Below, in pieces: positions 8,046 to 17,005 of a stretch of 64,000 nucleotides of DNA; the stretch's first letter is position 1; the number at the start of each line of letters is the position of its first letter. The stretch is taken from contig NZ_FUZF01000002.1 of assembly GCF_900168125.1 (NCBI RefSeq), positions 118,464 through 182,463 on the forward strand. Direction: 5' to 3'. The translations under genes and the position numbers were made by a program. The notes beneath the pieces were generated by a model. It ran no database searches. It was not told the origin of the DNA and saw only the letters and a program-made list of their open reading frames with translations. Source of the stretch: Sphingobacterium nematocida. GTDB taxonomy: Bacteria > Bacteroidota > Bacteroidia > Sphingobacteriales > Sphingobacteriaceae.

Positions 8046-9266
8046 TCAATCTGATGAAAACTTTTCACCAGAGAAGCGGGTGACTAACATAGAGGCTACC
8101 GTATCGCCTGTTGCATTCAAAATCGTAGCCAAAGGATCGACCAAAGCTCCGATAATCATTATTGCCGGAATAGCTTCATTAGGTATGCTGTATACTGAAA
8201 TCATTAACATTTCTCCAATAAAACCGCCGTTCGGAATGCCCCCTGCGACCATGCTGACTAAGAGCGTGATTCCTACAGCCATCAGTAGGGTTGATGGTTC
8301 GAAAAAATCCCAATCTAAAATAGCAAAGGCTACATAAATCTTTAAGATAGACGAAATTGCAGAACCGTTTTTATAGAGTGTGTTGCCTAGGGGTATGACG
8401 ACATTAGCAACGCTATTGGGGATACCTATTCTCTTTGCAGCGAGGAGATTTGAAGGAAGTGTAGCCAGACTACTGCATGTACTCAAAGCGGTAAGAGAGG
8501 GAGTAATATTATTGTTCCAAAAAAGAGGGACTCCCTTTCTGCCTTTAGCAATAAAGGCATATAGTGAGAATAGAATAAAGAAAAATATAATTCCGAAAAT
8601 GTAATAAAACGCCAATGGTTTTGCATAGAAGCCGAATAATTCGGGACCTAGATCATGTACCTGATGGGCAAAATAGGCTCCTAAGCCAATCGGGCCTAAT
8701 TTCATGACTAAACCTAGCATATTTTTCATTACTTCATTTCCTGCTATCAAAAAACGAAGGAAAGGTTGGGCTATTTCGCCACTTTTGCGAACAGAGGTGC
8801 CTACAAGGAAAGAAAAAATAACGAAGGCGAGTATATTCTGTCGGGAAAGGAGATTAACGAATTCGGGGACTGTAACAAATCGGACGATTTTATTGCCCCA
8901 ACTATCGTTTGGATCTGTTAGAATAGTCTCATCAAGACCTCGGCCATCGCTGATTGCGGTGACTGGGAAGGCCCAAAGTCCTAATATGGTAAGAACTGAT
9001 GCGATGACTATAGTGATCACAAACACGAAAACCATTGTAGTAAGTATCCGTCCTAAACGATTATCTCCTTCGATATTTGCAACAGCAGATGATATAGCAA
9101 AAAATAGTAACGGTATGACGGCAACAAATAATAAATTTAAGAAAATATCACCCAACGGCTTGATGTAAGGAACAAAACCGGGTAAAAATACACCAATAAG
9201 ACTCCCGATACTGATACCAATCAGAAGGAGAATTATGCTGCTATAGTTCTTAATAATGGATTGCAT
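8046..9266 (-). CDS. Dicarboxylate/amino acid:cation symporter (DAACS family)
   Basis: A secondary transporter of the GltP/DctA (sodium:dicarboxylate, SDF) family with about eight membrane segments and two re-entrant loops. Visible family landmarks are the serine-rich hairpin TALSTCSSLATLPSN, the PLGNTLYKNGSAI segment, and the substrate-binding helix ALVDPLATILNATGDTVAS, where Asp and Asn coordinate substrate and cation. It should import dicarboxylates or acidic amino acids with Na+ or H+. I place the start at 9266 (MQSIIKNYSS), where homology to the family begins; the frame is open upstream to 9341 (25 more residues). Confidence 0.88.
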   Translation of the reverse strand: MQSIIKNYSSIILLLIGISIGSLIGVFLPGFVPYIKPLGDIFLNLLFVAVIPLLFFAISSAVANIEGDNRLGRILTTMVFVFVITIVIASVLTILGLWAFPVTAISDGRGLDETILTDPNDSWGNKIVRFVTVPEFVNLLSRQNILAFVIFSFLVGTSVRKSGEIAQPFLRFLIAGNEVMKNMLGLVMKLGPIGLGAYFAHQVHDLGPELFGFYAKPLAFYYIFGIIFFFILFSLYAFIAKGRKGVPLFWNNNITPSLTALSTCSSLATLPSNLLAAKRIGIPNSVANVVIPLGNTLYKNGSAISSILKIYVAFAILDWDFFEPSTLLMAVGITLLVSMVAGGIPNGGFIGEMLMISVYSIPNEAIPAIMIIGALVDPLATILNATGDTVASMLVTRFSGEKFSSD

Positions 9267-9462
9267 AAAGCTTAGTCTTAAGCTAAAATAGTTTTTTTTT
9301 GCGAATTCTGTTCTAATCATTTTTATTATTAGAATAAGCACCGTATTTCTAATTTTGAATTTAGTTGTTTATTCGCTGCAGTATAATCGTTACGAAGAAG
9401 TTAGCTAGTGTTTTTTTGTTAAAATAAACTTAGATTTGAGATTCATATTTCCTCTATGAAAG

Positions 9463-9549
9463 AATCTAAATGGATGAGGAGAGCTACAAATTCGCTTTTA
9501 TATCACTAGGCAATGATATTGCTTGTAAAGGCGAATTTATGTAGGTTTG
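9463..9549 (+). repeat. Dispersed palindromic promoter-like element, copy A
   Basis: Outer arms CTACAAATTCGCTTTTA and its counterpart ending ATTTATGTAG enclose a central hairpin GCAAT-GAT-ATTGC (9510-9522). The element ends in TAGGTTTG (9542-9549), which matches the Bacteroidota -7 consensus TAnnTTTG, with TTG at 9519-9521 exactly 20 nt before it. It points at the LpxR-like gene, 52 nt upstream of its ATG. Further copies are at 14530-14617 and 59467-59531. Confidence 0.75.
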
Positions 9550-9601
9550 ATTAAGTTATCCTTTAGAAAGTTATAACCTTTTTTAATATTAAAGATTACA
9601 A

Positions 9602-10552
9602 ATGAGCGTGTGCGATCGGTTAATTCCTGTCTTTAGAAAGAAGTTGCTTCTTGCGATGGGACTTTGTTTTACTGGATTAACTGCGTTTGCCCAAGCAAAC
9701 AGAAGTCATGCGATAAGCCTGCAAACGGACAATGATTCTTATCTCTTGCAAGGGCAGGATCAGTATTATACGAATGGGCTTGTACTTACTTACGATAAGC
9801 TAATGCAGTATTCTGCTACTCATATCGATGTATTATCGCTACAATTTGGACACCAACTTTTCAACGGTAAATATATAGGAGGGAGAAGCGATTTGAACTG
9901 GGATCGCCCATCTACAGGTCGTTTTTTCTTGAATGGGGGCTTTCAACGCACTTATACCAGCGATTGGTTATGGCGGGTAAAATTAGAAGTAGGCACGGTC
10001 GGAGAAGCTGGTAAGGGTAAGCAGATACAAAGGTTTATCCATAATGTTTTCAATATGTACGAGGTGGAAAGCTGGGAGTCCTCGCTGAACAGCGCTGTGG
10101 GATTGGATGTAGAAGCTTCGGTTTTGAAAAATATCTGGCGAAGTGAAACCGATCGTTTTGAGATTGCAGGAGAGGCCGGTGCAAGGGGGGGGATGAATTT
10201 TTCTAATGTTTCAGCTCAGTTCACTATTCGTACTGGGAAATTGGCTGCTTACCGTAATAGTCAGTTTGCTGGAAATGGTGGTTTTTTGTCGGATGATACG
10301 GAGTATTATTTCTTCTACTCACCCGGTTATATGTACCAGTTTTATAACGCTACTATTCAGGGGGCTTTGTTTACAAGTCAAAAGGAAGGACGTTATGCCA
10401 TATCTAAACATTTATTGGGGCATAAATTGGGGGCTGTTTATTCTCGACGGGTATTTTCGATTGAAGCTGCAGTAGTTTTTAATACAAAAGAAGGAAGGGA
10501 TATGTATCGTAACCATCAATTTGCACGCATCAAGGCTGGTTTCCGGTTGTAA
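9602..10552 (+). CDS. LpxR-family lipid A deacylase, outer membrane (DUF2219)
   Basis: A 316-residue predicted outer-membrane beta-barrel enzyme. A signal peptide spans about residues 12-31 (LLLAMGLCFTGLTAFAQA). The mature part begins with the family hallmark LQTDNDSYLLQGQDQYYTNG (Asn44-Asp45, DQYYTNG), the site that binds Ca2+ in LpxR, and the conserved His147 lies in QRFIHNVFNMY ahead of a Trp-containing strand. It ends with alternating aromatic strands and a C-terminal FRL, as usual for barrels. LpxR removes the 3'-acyloxyacyl chain of lipid A; the enzyme family is clear, the exact acyl position is inferred. It is preceded by promoter-like repeat copy A. Confidence 0.85.
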   Translation: MSVCDRLIPVFRKKLLLAMGLCFTGLTAFAQANRSHAISLQTDNDSYLLQGQDQYYTNGLVLTYDKLMQYSATHIDVLSLQFGHQLFNGKYIGGRSDLNWDRPSTGRFFLNGGFQRTYTSDWLWRVKLEVGTVGEAGKGKQIQRFIHNVFNMYEVESWESSLNSAVGLDVEASVLKNIWRSETDRFEIAGEAGARGGMNFSNVSAQFTIRTGKLAAYRNSQFAGNGGFLSDDTEYYFFYSPGYMYQFYNATIQGALFTSQKEGRYAISKHLLGHKLGAVYSRRVFSIEAAVVFNTKEGRDMYRNHQFARIKAGFRL

Positions 10553-10648
10553 GGATTTCGGTTTTTGCATCATGAGGGCAAAACCGCCAAATAAACAAAG
10601 GCTAGATTTTTGTCGTGCACCCAGGCTGATCCTTGCACCAAATTTGCG

Positions 10649-10656
10649 TAAGTTTG
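10649..10656 (+). promoter_or_regulatory. Candidate -7 promoter box for mnmD
   Basis: TAAGTTTG fits the Bacteroidota -7 consensus TAnnTTTG and lies 19 nt before the mnmD start codon. No good TTG is seen at the expected -33 position (CTG at 10626-10628), so support is moderate. Confidence 0.4.
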
Positions 10657-10675
10657 TGCAAAAAAATAGTTTATT

Positions 10676-11341
10676 ATGGATTTTGTGGTTACAGCCGATG
10701 GCTCTAATACTTTATATCATGCCGAAGTTGGTGAACATTATCATTCGAAACATGGCGCACTACAGGAAAGCAAGCATGTGTTTGTTCAGTCCGGCTTAGC
10801 GTATTATCTTGAGAAGGAAAATACAGATAAAGCGGCTGTTTTGGAAATAGGATTTGGTACTGGGCTCAATTTTTTGCAATCCGCTGATTACGCTTTCAAA
10901 AATAAGCTCAAACTTCATTATTGTGGTATAGAGGCTTATCCTTTGTTGGAAGATGTTATATTCGCTACAGGGTACGATAATTATGTAATACCTGGCATCT
11001 GGGCGTCTTTTAGAGATAAGTATAATAACGCTTGGTCTCAATCTACCGATCTTACTCCTGATATAACTTGGAAATTAGTTCATCACAAAGTGCTTGAATT
11101 CAATAGTGATCAATTATTTGACGTAATTTATTTTGATGCTTTTGCGGCGATCCATCAACCAGAGATGTGGTCTGATGAGACTCTTGCTCATGTCTGTCAA
11201 TATTTGCGGGAGGGGGGCGTATTCGTTACTTATGCTATTACCGGGAATCTGAAACGCTCGATGAAAGCTTTAGGCTTTAAGGTTGAAAAGGCACCAGGGG
11301 CGCCAGGGAAAAGAGAAATGCTACGTGCTGTAAAACAATAA
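10676..11341 (+). CDS. mnmD: tRNA 5-methylaminomethyl-2-thiouridine(34) methyltransferase MnmD
   Basis: A 221-residue SAM-dependent methyltransferase matching the N-terminal half of E. coli MnmC. The start TADGSNTLYHAEVGEHYHSK followed by HGALQESKHVF is the MnmD signature, and EIGFGTGLNFLQ is the SAM-binding glycine loop. DVIYFDAFAAIHQPEMWSDE supplies the catalytic-face Asp and the conserved Pro-Glu-Met/Leu-Trp. It methylates the aminomethyl intermediate at the wobble uridine of tRNAs. The FAD-dependent oxidase half of MnmC is absent, as is normal for stand-alone MnmD. It is followed directly by a strong terminator. Confidence 0.92.
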   Translation: MDFVVTADGSNTLYHAEVGEHYHSKHGALQESKHVFVQSGLAYYLEKENTDKAAVLEIGFGTGLNFLQSADYAFKNKLKLHYCGIEAYPLLEDVIFATGYDNYVIPGIWASFRDKYNNAWSQSTDLTPDITWKLVHHKVLEFNSDQLFDVIYFDAFAAIHQPEMWSDETLAHVCQYLREGGVFVTYAITGNLKRSMKALGFKVEKAPGAPGKREMLRAVKQ

Positions 11342-11373
11342 AAAAGAGCTGTCTTTTTGAGACAGCTCTTTTT
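11341..11373. terminator. Bidirectional intrinsic terminator
   Basis: A 14-bp inverted repeat, AAAAAGAGCTGTCT and its complement around loop TTTTG, with A and T tracts at the ends. It starts at the last base of the mnmD stop codon and serves the convergent SlyD-like gene too. The core AGAGCTGTCT/AGACAGCTCT resembles common Bacteroidota terminators. Confidence 0.92.
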
Positions 11374-11396
11374 TATTGTTTTATCGATACTTTAGA

Positions 11397-11897
11397 CTAG
11401 TGTCCTTCTGTACCGTCGATGCCATGTGAATGACCGTGAGAAAGCTCTTCTTCAGTCGCCGGGCGAACTGCTAATACTTCAATGTCAAAGTTTAATTTTT
11501 TACCAGCCATTGGGTGGTTTAAGTCTGCTACTACAACTTCAGGGCTCACTTCTACTACTACAGCACGGAATTGATTTCCTTGGTTGTCTTGTAATGGTAA
11601 TACTTCACCTACTGGAGGCAGACCAGTTTCGTTAAACATATCAGCTGGTAGTTGTGCCATGGCTCTGTCATCTCTTTCTCCGTAAGCGTCTACTGCTTCA
11701 AGTTCAAAAGATGATTTGTCACCGATTTGAAGACCAGCAATGTTTTCTTCGAATTTTGGTAACATCATTCCCACACCATATAGAAATGTTAGCGGATTTT
11801 CAGTTGTTGTTTGCTCTACAAACGTTTTCTCTCCGTTTTCTTCAATTGTGTGAAGAATGTAATTCAACGTTACTACGTTGTTGTTTTCTATTGCCAT
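11397..11897 (-). CDS. FKBP-type peptidyl-prolyl cis-trans isomerase, SlyD-like
   Basis: A 166-residue protein with the split FKBP domain of the SlyD group. It starts with VTLNYILHTIEENGEKTFVE, continues with TFLYGVGMMLPKFEENIAGL (FKBP active-site region) and contains the inserted flap (IF domain, about residues 70-125) that gives SlyD chaperone activity. The C-terminal tail is histidine-rich (HGHSHGIDGTEGH), as in SlyD proteins that bind nickel or other metals. It accelerates proline isomerisation in folding proteins in the cytoplasm. It starts 21 bp downstream of the YyaL-like stop codon on the same strand. Confidence 0.9.
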   Translation of the reverse strand: MAIENNNVVTLNYILHTIEENGEKTFVEQTTTENPLTFLYGVGMMLPKFEENIAGLQIGDKSSFELEAVDAYGERDDRAMAQLPADMFNETGLPPVGEVLPLQDNQGNQFRAVVVEVSPEVVVADLNHPMAGKKLNFDIEVLAVRPATEEELSHGHSHGIDGTEGH

Positions 11898-11918
11898 TTT
11901 TTAATGTTTAAAGAGGTT

Positions 11919-13931
11919 TTAACCCTCATTACTATTTATTAATTCAATCAATTGTGTAATCGACGGTTGAGGAAGACTACAGGTTTTGCTTCGACAAAGG
12001 TAGGCTTTTGATTCCAATTCTTGTTTATTTACTAACAAAGGAAGTGTAGATTTTGTTCCTCCTAAGATTATTTTATTTGGAATATAGCACTTCTTATCCA
12101 ATTCTTTGCGCCATTTTATGGCATTTTCTCCTGTTAACGCAATCTCATTGGTCCCGAAATGAAACTCAAGTAATTGTATTGCCCAATTAGAGTATGCAGA
12201 TCCATAACTCGCGACATGTGGAAATACATTAGCGAAGACTTGATCCGCTATTGCCGAATAATTATCTTTATCAAAAAGTAGAGCCAATTTATAGAGTTGA
12301 CGTACTATACTGGAGGATGAGCCAGGGATCACATTATCCATAATCTCGCTTTTACGTGCGATGAGTTCTTCGCCTTCACTGGAGGTATAGTAGAAAGTAG
12401 CCGTTTTGCTCTCATAGAATAGAGAAATCGCGCGATCCGCTAAATTTTTTGCTTTATGCAGCCAATCTTCTTCAAATGTAGCTTCATACAATGCAATATA
12501 AGCCTCTATTGTCAGTGCGTAATCATCGAGGAAGCCGGGGATTTGTCTGTTTTTATCTTGGGGTTGATGTAGTAAAGAACCTTCTATTGTGCATTCTTTG
12601 ACGATAAAGTGGGCGATGCCCGTAGCTGTCGTTAGGTAAGATGGTGTAGCGAAAATCCTGTAAGCGTCTACTAGCCCCTTTAATAACAGCGCATTCCAGC
12701 TGGTAAGCTGTTTGTTGTCTAAGCCGGGGCGAACCCTTGTAGCTCTATAGGCTAGAAGTTTGGTTTTAATTTCGGCCAAATAGGCAGCCCATTCATCCGC
12801 TGAAAATCCTGCTTCACGAATGAGGTGTTCATTGTTGTTATCTACGTAAGGGATATTTGTCTGCTCCTCCCTCCAATTTCCTTCAGCTGTAATGTTAAAA
12901 TAGTTACGTGCTAGATCAGCATCATCACCTAAAAGATCGAATTCTTGGGACTGGAATGTATAGAACTTACCTTCTACACCCTCACTGTCGGCATCTAATG
13001 CGCTGTAAAAGCCTCCATTTTCAGCCTTCATTTCGCGAATAGTCCAAGCGATGGTTTCTTCAACGACCGTTTTGTATAATAAGTTGGGGGACTGTTGATA
13101 CGCTTCACTATAAAGTGAAATCAATTGACCATTGTCATATAGCATTTTCTCAAAATGCGGGACATGCCACCTTTCATCTACGGAATAACGTGAAAATCCT
13201 CCTCCAACGTGGTCGTATATACCACCATTAGCGATCTGTTTTAATGTGAAATGAACATGATCCAATAGATCCTGATCTTTTGTTAATACAGCATAACGCA
13301 ATAGAAAGACCCAGTTATTGGGTAAAGGGAATTTTGGTGCCCTGCGATAGCCTCCAAATTTGAAATCAAATTGTTCTTTCCAAGGGAGTACTATTGTCTT
13401 TAGATCTTTCAAACTGTACTGTTCGGGTATCTCAGCTATAGGAAGCCGTTCGGCCTGCTGAATTCCAGCAGTTAGCTTTTCGGCATAATTAATCGCTGTT
13501 TGGGGCGACTCTTCCCACATTTGAGCAATCTGCAATAAGATGTTTTGCCAATCGTGAGGCTTGAAGTAGGTGCCGCCGTAGATGGGGCGCCCATCAGGAA
13601 GACAGATTGCATTAAGTGGCCACCCCCCCGATTTGGTCATCAGCTGTACCGCAATCATGTATATCTGGTCGATGTCGGGGCGTTCTTCACGATCTATTTT
13701 TATCGAAATATAAAACTTGTTCATCGTCTCTGCAATGGCTTCATTTTCGAAACTTTCACGTTCCATGACATGGCACCAATGGCATGCCGAGTATCCAATA
13801 CTGATAATGATTAACTTATTTTCCTTTTTTGCCTTTGCTAACGCTTCTTCACCCCAAGGCATCCAGTGCACTGGGTTGTGCATGTGTTGCTTTAGGTAGG
13901 GAGAGCTCTCGTGTTGGAGTTTATTTGCCAT
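11919..13931 (-). CDS. Thioredoxin-domain protein of the DUF255/YyaL (SPATA20-like) family
   Basis: A roughly 670-residue protein of full family length. The N-terminal thioredoxin-like domain (DUF255) starts with [20 protein letters not shown] and has the redox motif CHWC at Cys50-Cys53. It is followed by an (alpha/alpha)6-barrel resembling cellobiose epimerases and N-acylglucosamine epimerases, with [17 protein letters not shown] and [12 protein letters not shown]. The biochemical role is unsettled. I choose the start at 13931 ([10 protein letters not shown]), the conserved N-terminus, rather than five codons upstream. It is probably co-transcribed with the SlyD-like gene. Confidence 0.9.
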   Translation of the reverse strand: MANKLQHESSPYLKQHMHNPVHWMPWGEEALAKAKKENKLIIISIGYSACHWCHVMERESFENEAIAETMNKFYISIKIDREERPDIDQIYMIAVQLMTKSGGWPLNAICLPDGRPIYGGTYFKPHDWQNILLQIAQMWEESPQTAINYAEKLTAGIQQAERLPIAEIPEQYSLKDLKTIVLPWKEQFDFKFGGYRRAPKFPLPNNWVFLLRYAVLTKDQDLLDHVHFTLKQIANGGIYDHVGGGFSRYSVDERWHVPHFEKMLYDNGQLISLYSEAYQQSPNLLYKTVVEETIAWTIREMKAENGGFYSALDADSEGVEGKFYTFQSQEFDLLGDDADLARNYFNITAEGNWREEQTNIPYVDNNNEHLIREAGFSADEWAAYLAEIKTKLLAYRATRVRPGLDNKQLTSWNALLLKGLVDAYRIFATPSYLTTATGIAHFIVKECTIEGSLLHQPQDKNRQIPGFLDDYALTIEAYIALYEATFEEDWLHKAKNLADRAISLFYESKTATFYYTSSEGEELIARKSEIMDNVIPGSSSSIVRQLYKLALLFDKDNYSAIADQVFANVFPHVASYGSAYSNWAIQLLEFHFGTNEIALTGENAIKWRKELDKKCYIPNKIILGGTKSTLPLLVNKQELESKAYLCRSKTCSLPQPSITQLIELINSNEG

Positions 13932-14011
13932 ATAGCGAAAATACACAAAAGTTTATGTAAGGGTAGGTTTGTGTTTTTATTGAAATATTATTTCGTGAAA
14001 GAGTGGGTGTT

Positions 14012-14509
14012 TTATTGTTCTTGAATGATTTGAAGTAGCGCTCCGGTACTTCCTGACAAGCTCGCAAAGTCAATACCTTCTTCTAGTTTTATTACAGCTA
14101 CATGTGAAGTCTTTAGATCTATATAACTGTCACAAATGTAATTGGTTAAATTGGAGAGACCCGGATTGTGTCCGAATACAAATAGGGTATCAACGTGGTC
14201 AGCCGTTTGGTTTATCACACGAAGGATATCAAGATGCTGTGCTTCATAAATTTCTCGGGTCTGTTGTATATCTTCTATTGGGAAGCTTAATGTCTTACAG
14301 AAGATCTCTGCTGTTTGAATAGCGCGATTGGCAGAAGAAGAGTATACTGCCGTATTTTCATTGATTGAAAGGAGGGTTTTCAGGTGCGCGGCAATTTCTG
14401 TTGCGCGTTGGATACCTTTTGTTATAATGTTACGGTCAAAATCCCTTTTGTCCCAGGTTGGTGGTTCTGCTTTCGCATGGCGGATTATATAAAGTGTTTT
14501 AGCAGTCAT
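14012..14509 (-). CDS. SixA-like histidine phosphatase
   Basis: A 165-residue member of the histidine phosphatase (phosphoglycerate mutase-like) superfamily. The catalytic RHA motif is in LYIIRHAKAEPPTWDKRDFD, and the second catalytic histidine in LFVFGHNPGLSNL. The compact length and the Arg-His-Ala start match the SixA branch, which dephosphorylates phosphohistidine in phosphorelay or PTS proteins in E. coli. The target here is unknown. Promoter-like repeat copy B ends 20 nt before its start codon and points into it. Confidence 0.86.
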   Translation of the reverse strand: MTAKTLYIIRHAKAEPPTWDKRDFDRNIITKGIQRATEIAAHLKTLLSINENTAVYSSSANRAIQTAEIFCKTLSFPIEDIQQTREIYEAQHLDILRVINQTADHVDTLFVFGHNPGLSNLTNYICDSYIDLKTSHVAVIKLEEGIDFASLSGSTGALLQIIQEQ

Positions 14510-14529
14510 TTTACTTTTGTTTTTTTAAA

Positions 14530-14617
14530 TAAACCTACATAAATTCGCGTTTATACGCAATATAATTGCGTTGAAATATAAAAACGGATTTTGTAGCTTT
14601 CCTCATCCATTTAGATT
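14530..14617 (-). repeat. Dispersed palindromic promoter-like element, copy B
   Basis: Minus-strand copy of the element at 9463-9549, including the conserved 5' segment AATCTAAATGGATGAGGA. The central hairpin is ACGCAAT/ATTGCGT (14555-14571), longer than in copy A but still perfectly paired. On the minus strand TTG (14560-14558) is followed after exactly 20 nt by TAGGTTTA (14537-14530), one base off the -7 consensus. The sixA-like start codon is 20 nt downstream. Confidence 0.72.
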
Positions 14618-14724
14618 TTTTTTAACGGGAGAAATATACATAATTTGTGCTATAAAGTATCGGCTTGCTCAGCGTTGTCTCTTGGCAATAGCATGGTAAG
14701 ACGAATTCGATTAACCTAAGTAAG

Positions 14725-15963
14725 ATGCGTTTAAGAAGATACCGTTGTTTTCTAGTGCTTTGTCTATTTTGGACGGCCTGTTCGAAAGAAGAAACAGAAG
14801 TAAAACCACCAGTGGTGGAAGAGAGTATGGGAGAGGGGCAAGAGATTGTTTCTTCTCATATCTTTAAGGATTTGGGAAGTATGGATATTGCTGTAGAGGC
14901 CAATGGTAATTATTGGGGAGGAAATGATTTCGGGCTTATTAAAGATATATCGGGCAAGAGGTATAGTTACTGTCATCCGGATGTCGAATACTTTGCAAAT
15001 GGACTCTACGGTTATAAATATTGGATGGTCTTTACGCCCTACTTTGGGCAGGTCGGGAGTAGTGGCAATGCTATTTTGTATGAGAATCCGACAGTTGTAG
15101 TATCCAATGACGCGCTTCACTGGACTGTTCCTTTCGGTTTGATGAACCCTATACAGCGCCCTCCTATGAAAGAGGACGGTGAATTAGATGATTCTCAAAA
15201 TCGGCGTCAAGGATATTGGTCTGATGTTGATTGGATATATCATAACGGGATCTTTGAGCTTTATTACCGCGGTAATGGTGTGTCTCAAAAGAGTCTTGAG
15301 CGGATTTGTAGTAACAGTTCTAATAATACGAGAAAACTGAGTGGAAAGAGTGCTGGGCGTAATATTATAAGGCAGACCTCCGTAGATGGGATAAAGTGGA
15401 GTCCTGTAGAGATTGCTTTTACAAGTAATTACCCAACGACGTTGTTTGACAATCATGTTTTGTCACCTTCTTTTGTACAGGTAGGAGACAATATAATTTC
15501 CTATGAAGTGGATTTTAATACCGGCAAGGAGGGGTATAAAGAAAATGATGGGTCTTTCGTGTTACAGCGGATTTCTAAAAATGGCCTTGACTTTACAGAT
15601 TTTAAAGAGAGTAAGATCGTACATTTTGTGAATAAGCCTTGGACTTCTGGAGATAAGAACTATTCTCCATGGCATTTGCATGCTTGTTATAGAGATGGGT
15701 ATTATTTTCTTACGTTGGCAGTAGGCGATGTGAAAAGATATACTTCAGAAGAGTTATATCTAGCTTTCTCTAAAGACGGGGTTAACTTTAACGTTTTTCC
15801 AAAAGCTATTGTAACATCGAACGTCTATCGATCAAGCATATTCCCAACCGGAGATAGTAATGAGAAAATGGATTTTGGCGCAGTAATCGGTTTGCGGACA
15901 GGTGAATTTAAATACCGAAAATTCTCTATTAAGAAGCAGTTGCTAAGAAAATTGGTGGGGTAA
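14725..15963 (+). CDS. Predicted lipoprotein with glycoside-hydrolase-like beta-propeller
   Basis: A 412-residue secreted lipoprotein. Residues 1-18 form a type II signal peptide with lipobox WTAC, Cys19 being the lipidated residue. The mature protein shows repeated beta-propeller-like blades with bacterial neuraminidase or GH43-type motifs: ENPTVVVSNDALHWTVP, DWIYHNGIFELYYRG, QTSVDGIKWSP, LQRISKNGLDF and LYLAFSKDGVNFNVF. Such repeats suggest a sugar-binding or glycan-cleaving function at the outer surface, but no catalytic residues can be assigned with certainty. The position at the edge of a glycosyltransferase cluster is compatible with a role in surface polysaccharide turnover. Confidence 0.62.
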   Translation: MRLRRYRCFLVLCLFWTACSKEETEVKPPVVEESMGEGQEIVSSHIFKDLGSMDIAVEANGNYWGGNDFGLIKDISGKRYSYCHPDVEYFANGLYGYKYWMVFTPYFGQVGSSGNAILYENPTVVVSNDALHWTVPFGLMNPIQRPPMKEDGELDDSQNRRQGYWSDVDWIYHNGIFELYYRGNGVSQKSLERICSNSSNNTRKLSGKSAGRNIIRQTSVDGIKWSPVEIAFTSNYPTTLFDNHVLSPSFVQVGDNIISYEVDFNTGKEGYKENDGSFVLQRISKNGLDFTDFKESKIVHFVNKPWTSGDKNYSPWHLHACYRDGYYFLTLAVGDVKRYTSEELYLAFSKDGVNFNVFPKAIVTSNVYRSSIFPTGDSNEKMDFGAVIGLRTGEFKYRKFSIKKQLLRKLVG

Positions 15964-15976
15964 GTCCAGTCGGATT

Positions 15977-16723
15977 TTACTTGAGATAGCGGCTTTTTGT
16001 CTTAAATCGAATAAAGCCGTCTTTTAATCGATACGGAGTTTCGTTCTCATTGTATACGTTCAATTCAAAGCGAGCCTCGATACACAATACGTCATGTTGC
16101 AAAGTATCGATTTTTATAATATGAAAGTAGGAGTCGTCTTGTAGTTGATTTTTAAGCTTCGAACGTAGGAGTATGGAATACGCAGGTATAGATGTGGTCA
16201 ATACTTTTCCTGTCTGTAGTGGGTATAGTTCGAGACTGACTCCCTCTGTTGTATTTTCAAGATTATTGTCCGTAGCAAATTGAGCGGGACCTACGAAAAA
16301 AGTCGAATCGTTGTTCTTTGGAGCTAGTAAAGCGGTTTTTTGAAGAAGGTTGTTCTTGTCGTACTTTTTGCTAAAGCCAAATGATATGTTAGAAAACTCG
16401 GGCGATTTGAATGAAAATGTTTGTTCGAATAATAAAGAGTCATTTTCTCCATACCACCAATATCCTCCCGTTGCATAGGCAGTCTCTCGATTCTTGATTG
16501 CAGAAGAGTGAGGTTTGATATTGATTTGTTTGTTCGAAAAACCAAAACCGTTCATTTCATTGGAGCTGTAGGTTCTGTTGTTTAACGTAAATGAAATACT
16601 GTCTCTATTTGCGGGGTCTGTATTCCAGGCTTGTTCGTCAATCGAGATTTCTTCCCCATCCTTTTGACAGGACACCAGCGATATCGCGAAAAATAATAGT
16701 ATGGCTGGTAATGGAAATTTCAT
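15977..16723 (-). CDS. Hypothetical lipoprotein
   Basis: A 248-residue protein I do not recognise. The N-terminus MKFPLPAILLFFAISLVSCQ is a lipoprotein signal with lipidated Cys19. The rest is rich in beta-forming, polar residues (SISFTLNNRTYSSNEMNGFG, TYRLKDGFIRFKTKSRYLK-like end), with no membrane segment, and is likely a periplasmic or surface-exposed beta-sandwich. It is convergent with the preceding lipoprotein gene (13 bp apart). The 282 bp between its start and the next gene hold no clear feature. Confidence 0.6.
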   Translation of the reverse strand: MKFPLPAILLFFAISLVSCQKDGEEISIDEQAWNTDPANRDSISFTLNNRTYSSNEMNGFGFSNKQINIKPHSSAIKNRETAYATGGYWWYGENDSLLFEQTFSFKSPEFSNISFGFSKKYDKNNLLQKTALLAPKNNDSTFFVGPAQFATDNNLENTTEGVSLELYPLQTGKVLTTSIPAYSILLRSKLKNQLQDDSYFHIIKIDTLQHDVLCIEARFELNVYNENETPYRLKDGFIRFKTKSRYLK

Positions 16724-17005
16724 AGTTTAAAGCTATTCTACCAAATATAGTTATTATTCCCTATAAAACATTTTTTTTATAGATCTTTCTAACCTTTGAG
16801 GTTTTTTAGGCAAGGGAACTACCCAATTTCTCCCCATCAGAAAAGCTATGAAGGATATATAGCCTGTGTTGAGCCTTCCGATTTCCTATTAGGCATAAGG
16901 AAGATGATATTTGGTGCGTGGTAGGGAAGTTAAATAAGTTCTAAGTTATTTGTATTGCTTATCTTTACCTCCTTATTGAGTAGATCAGTCGTATAATTTC
17001 TTGGA

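Noticed and set aside
10559..10586. CGGTTTTTGC/GCAAAACCG as a terminator of the LpxR-like gene
   Set aside because: One bulge and no T-tract; too weak to list.
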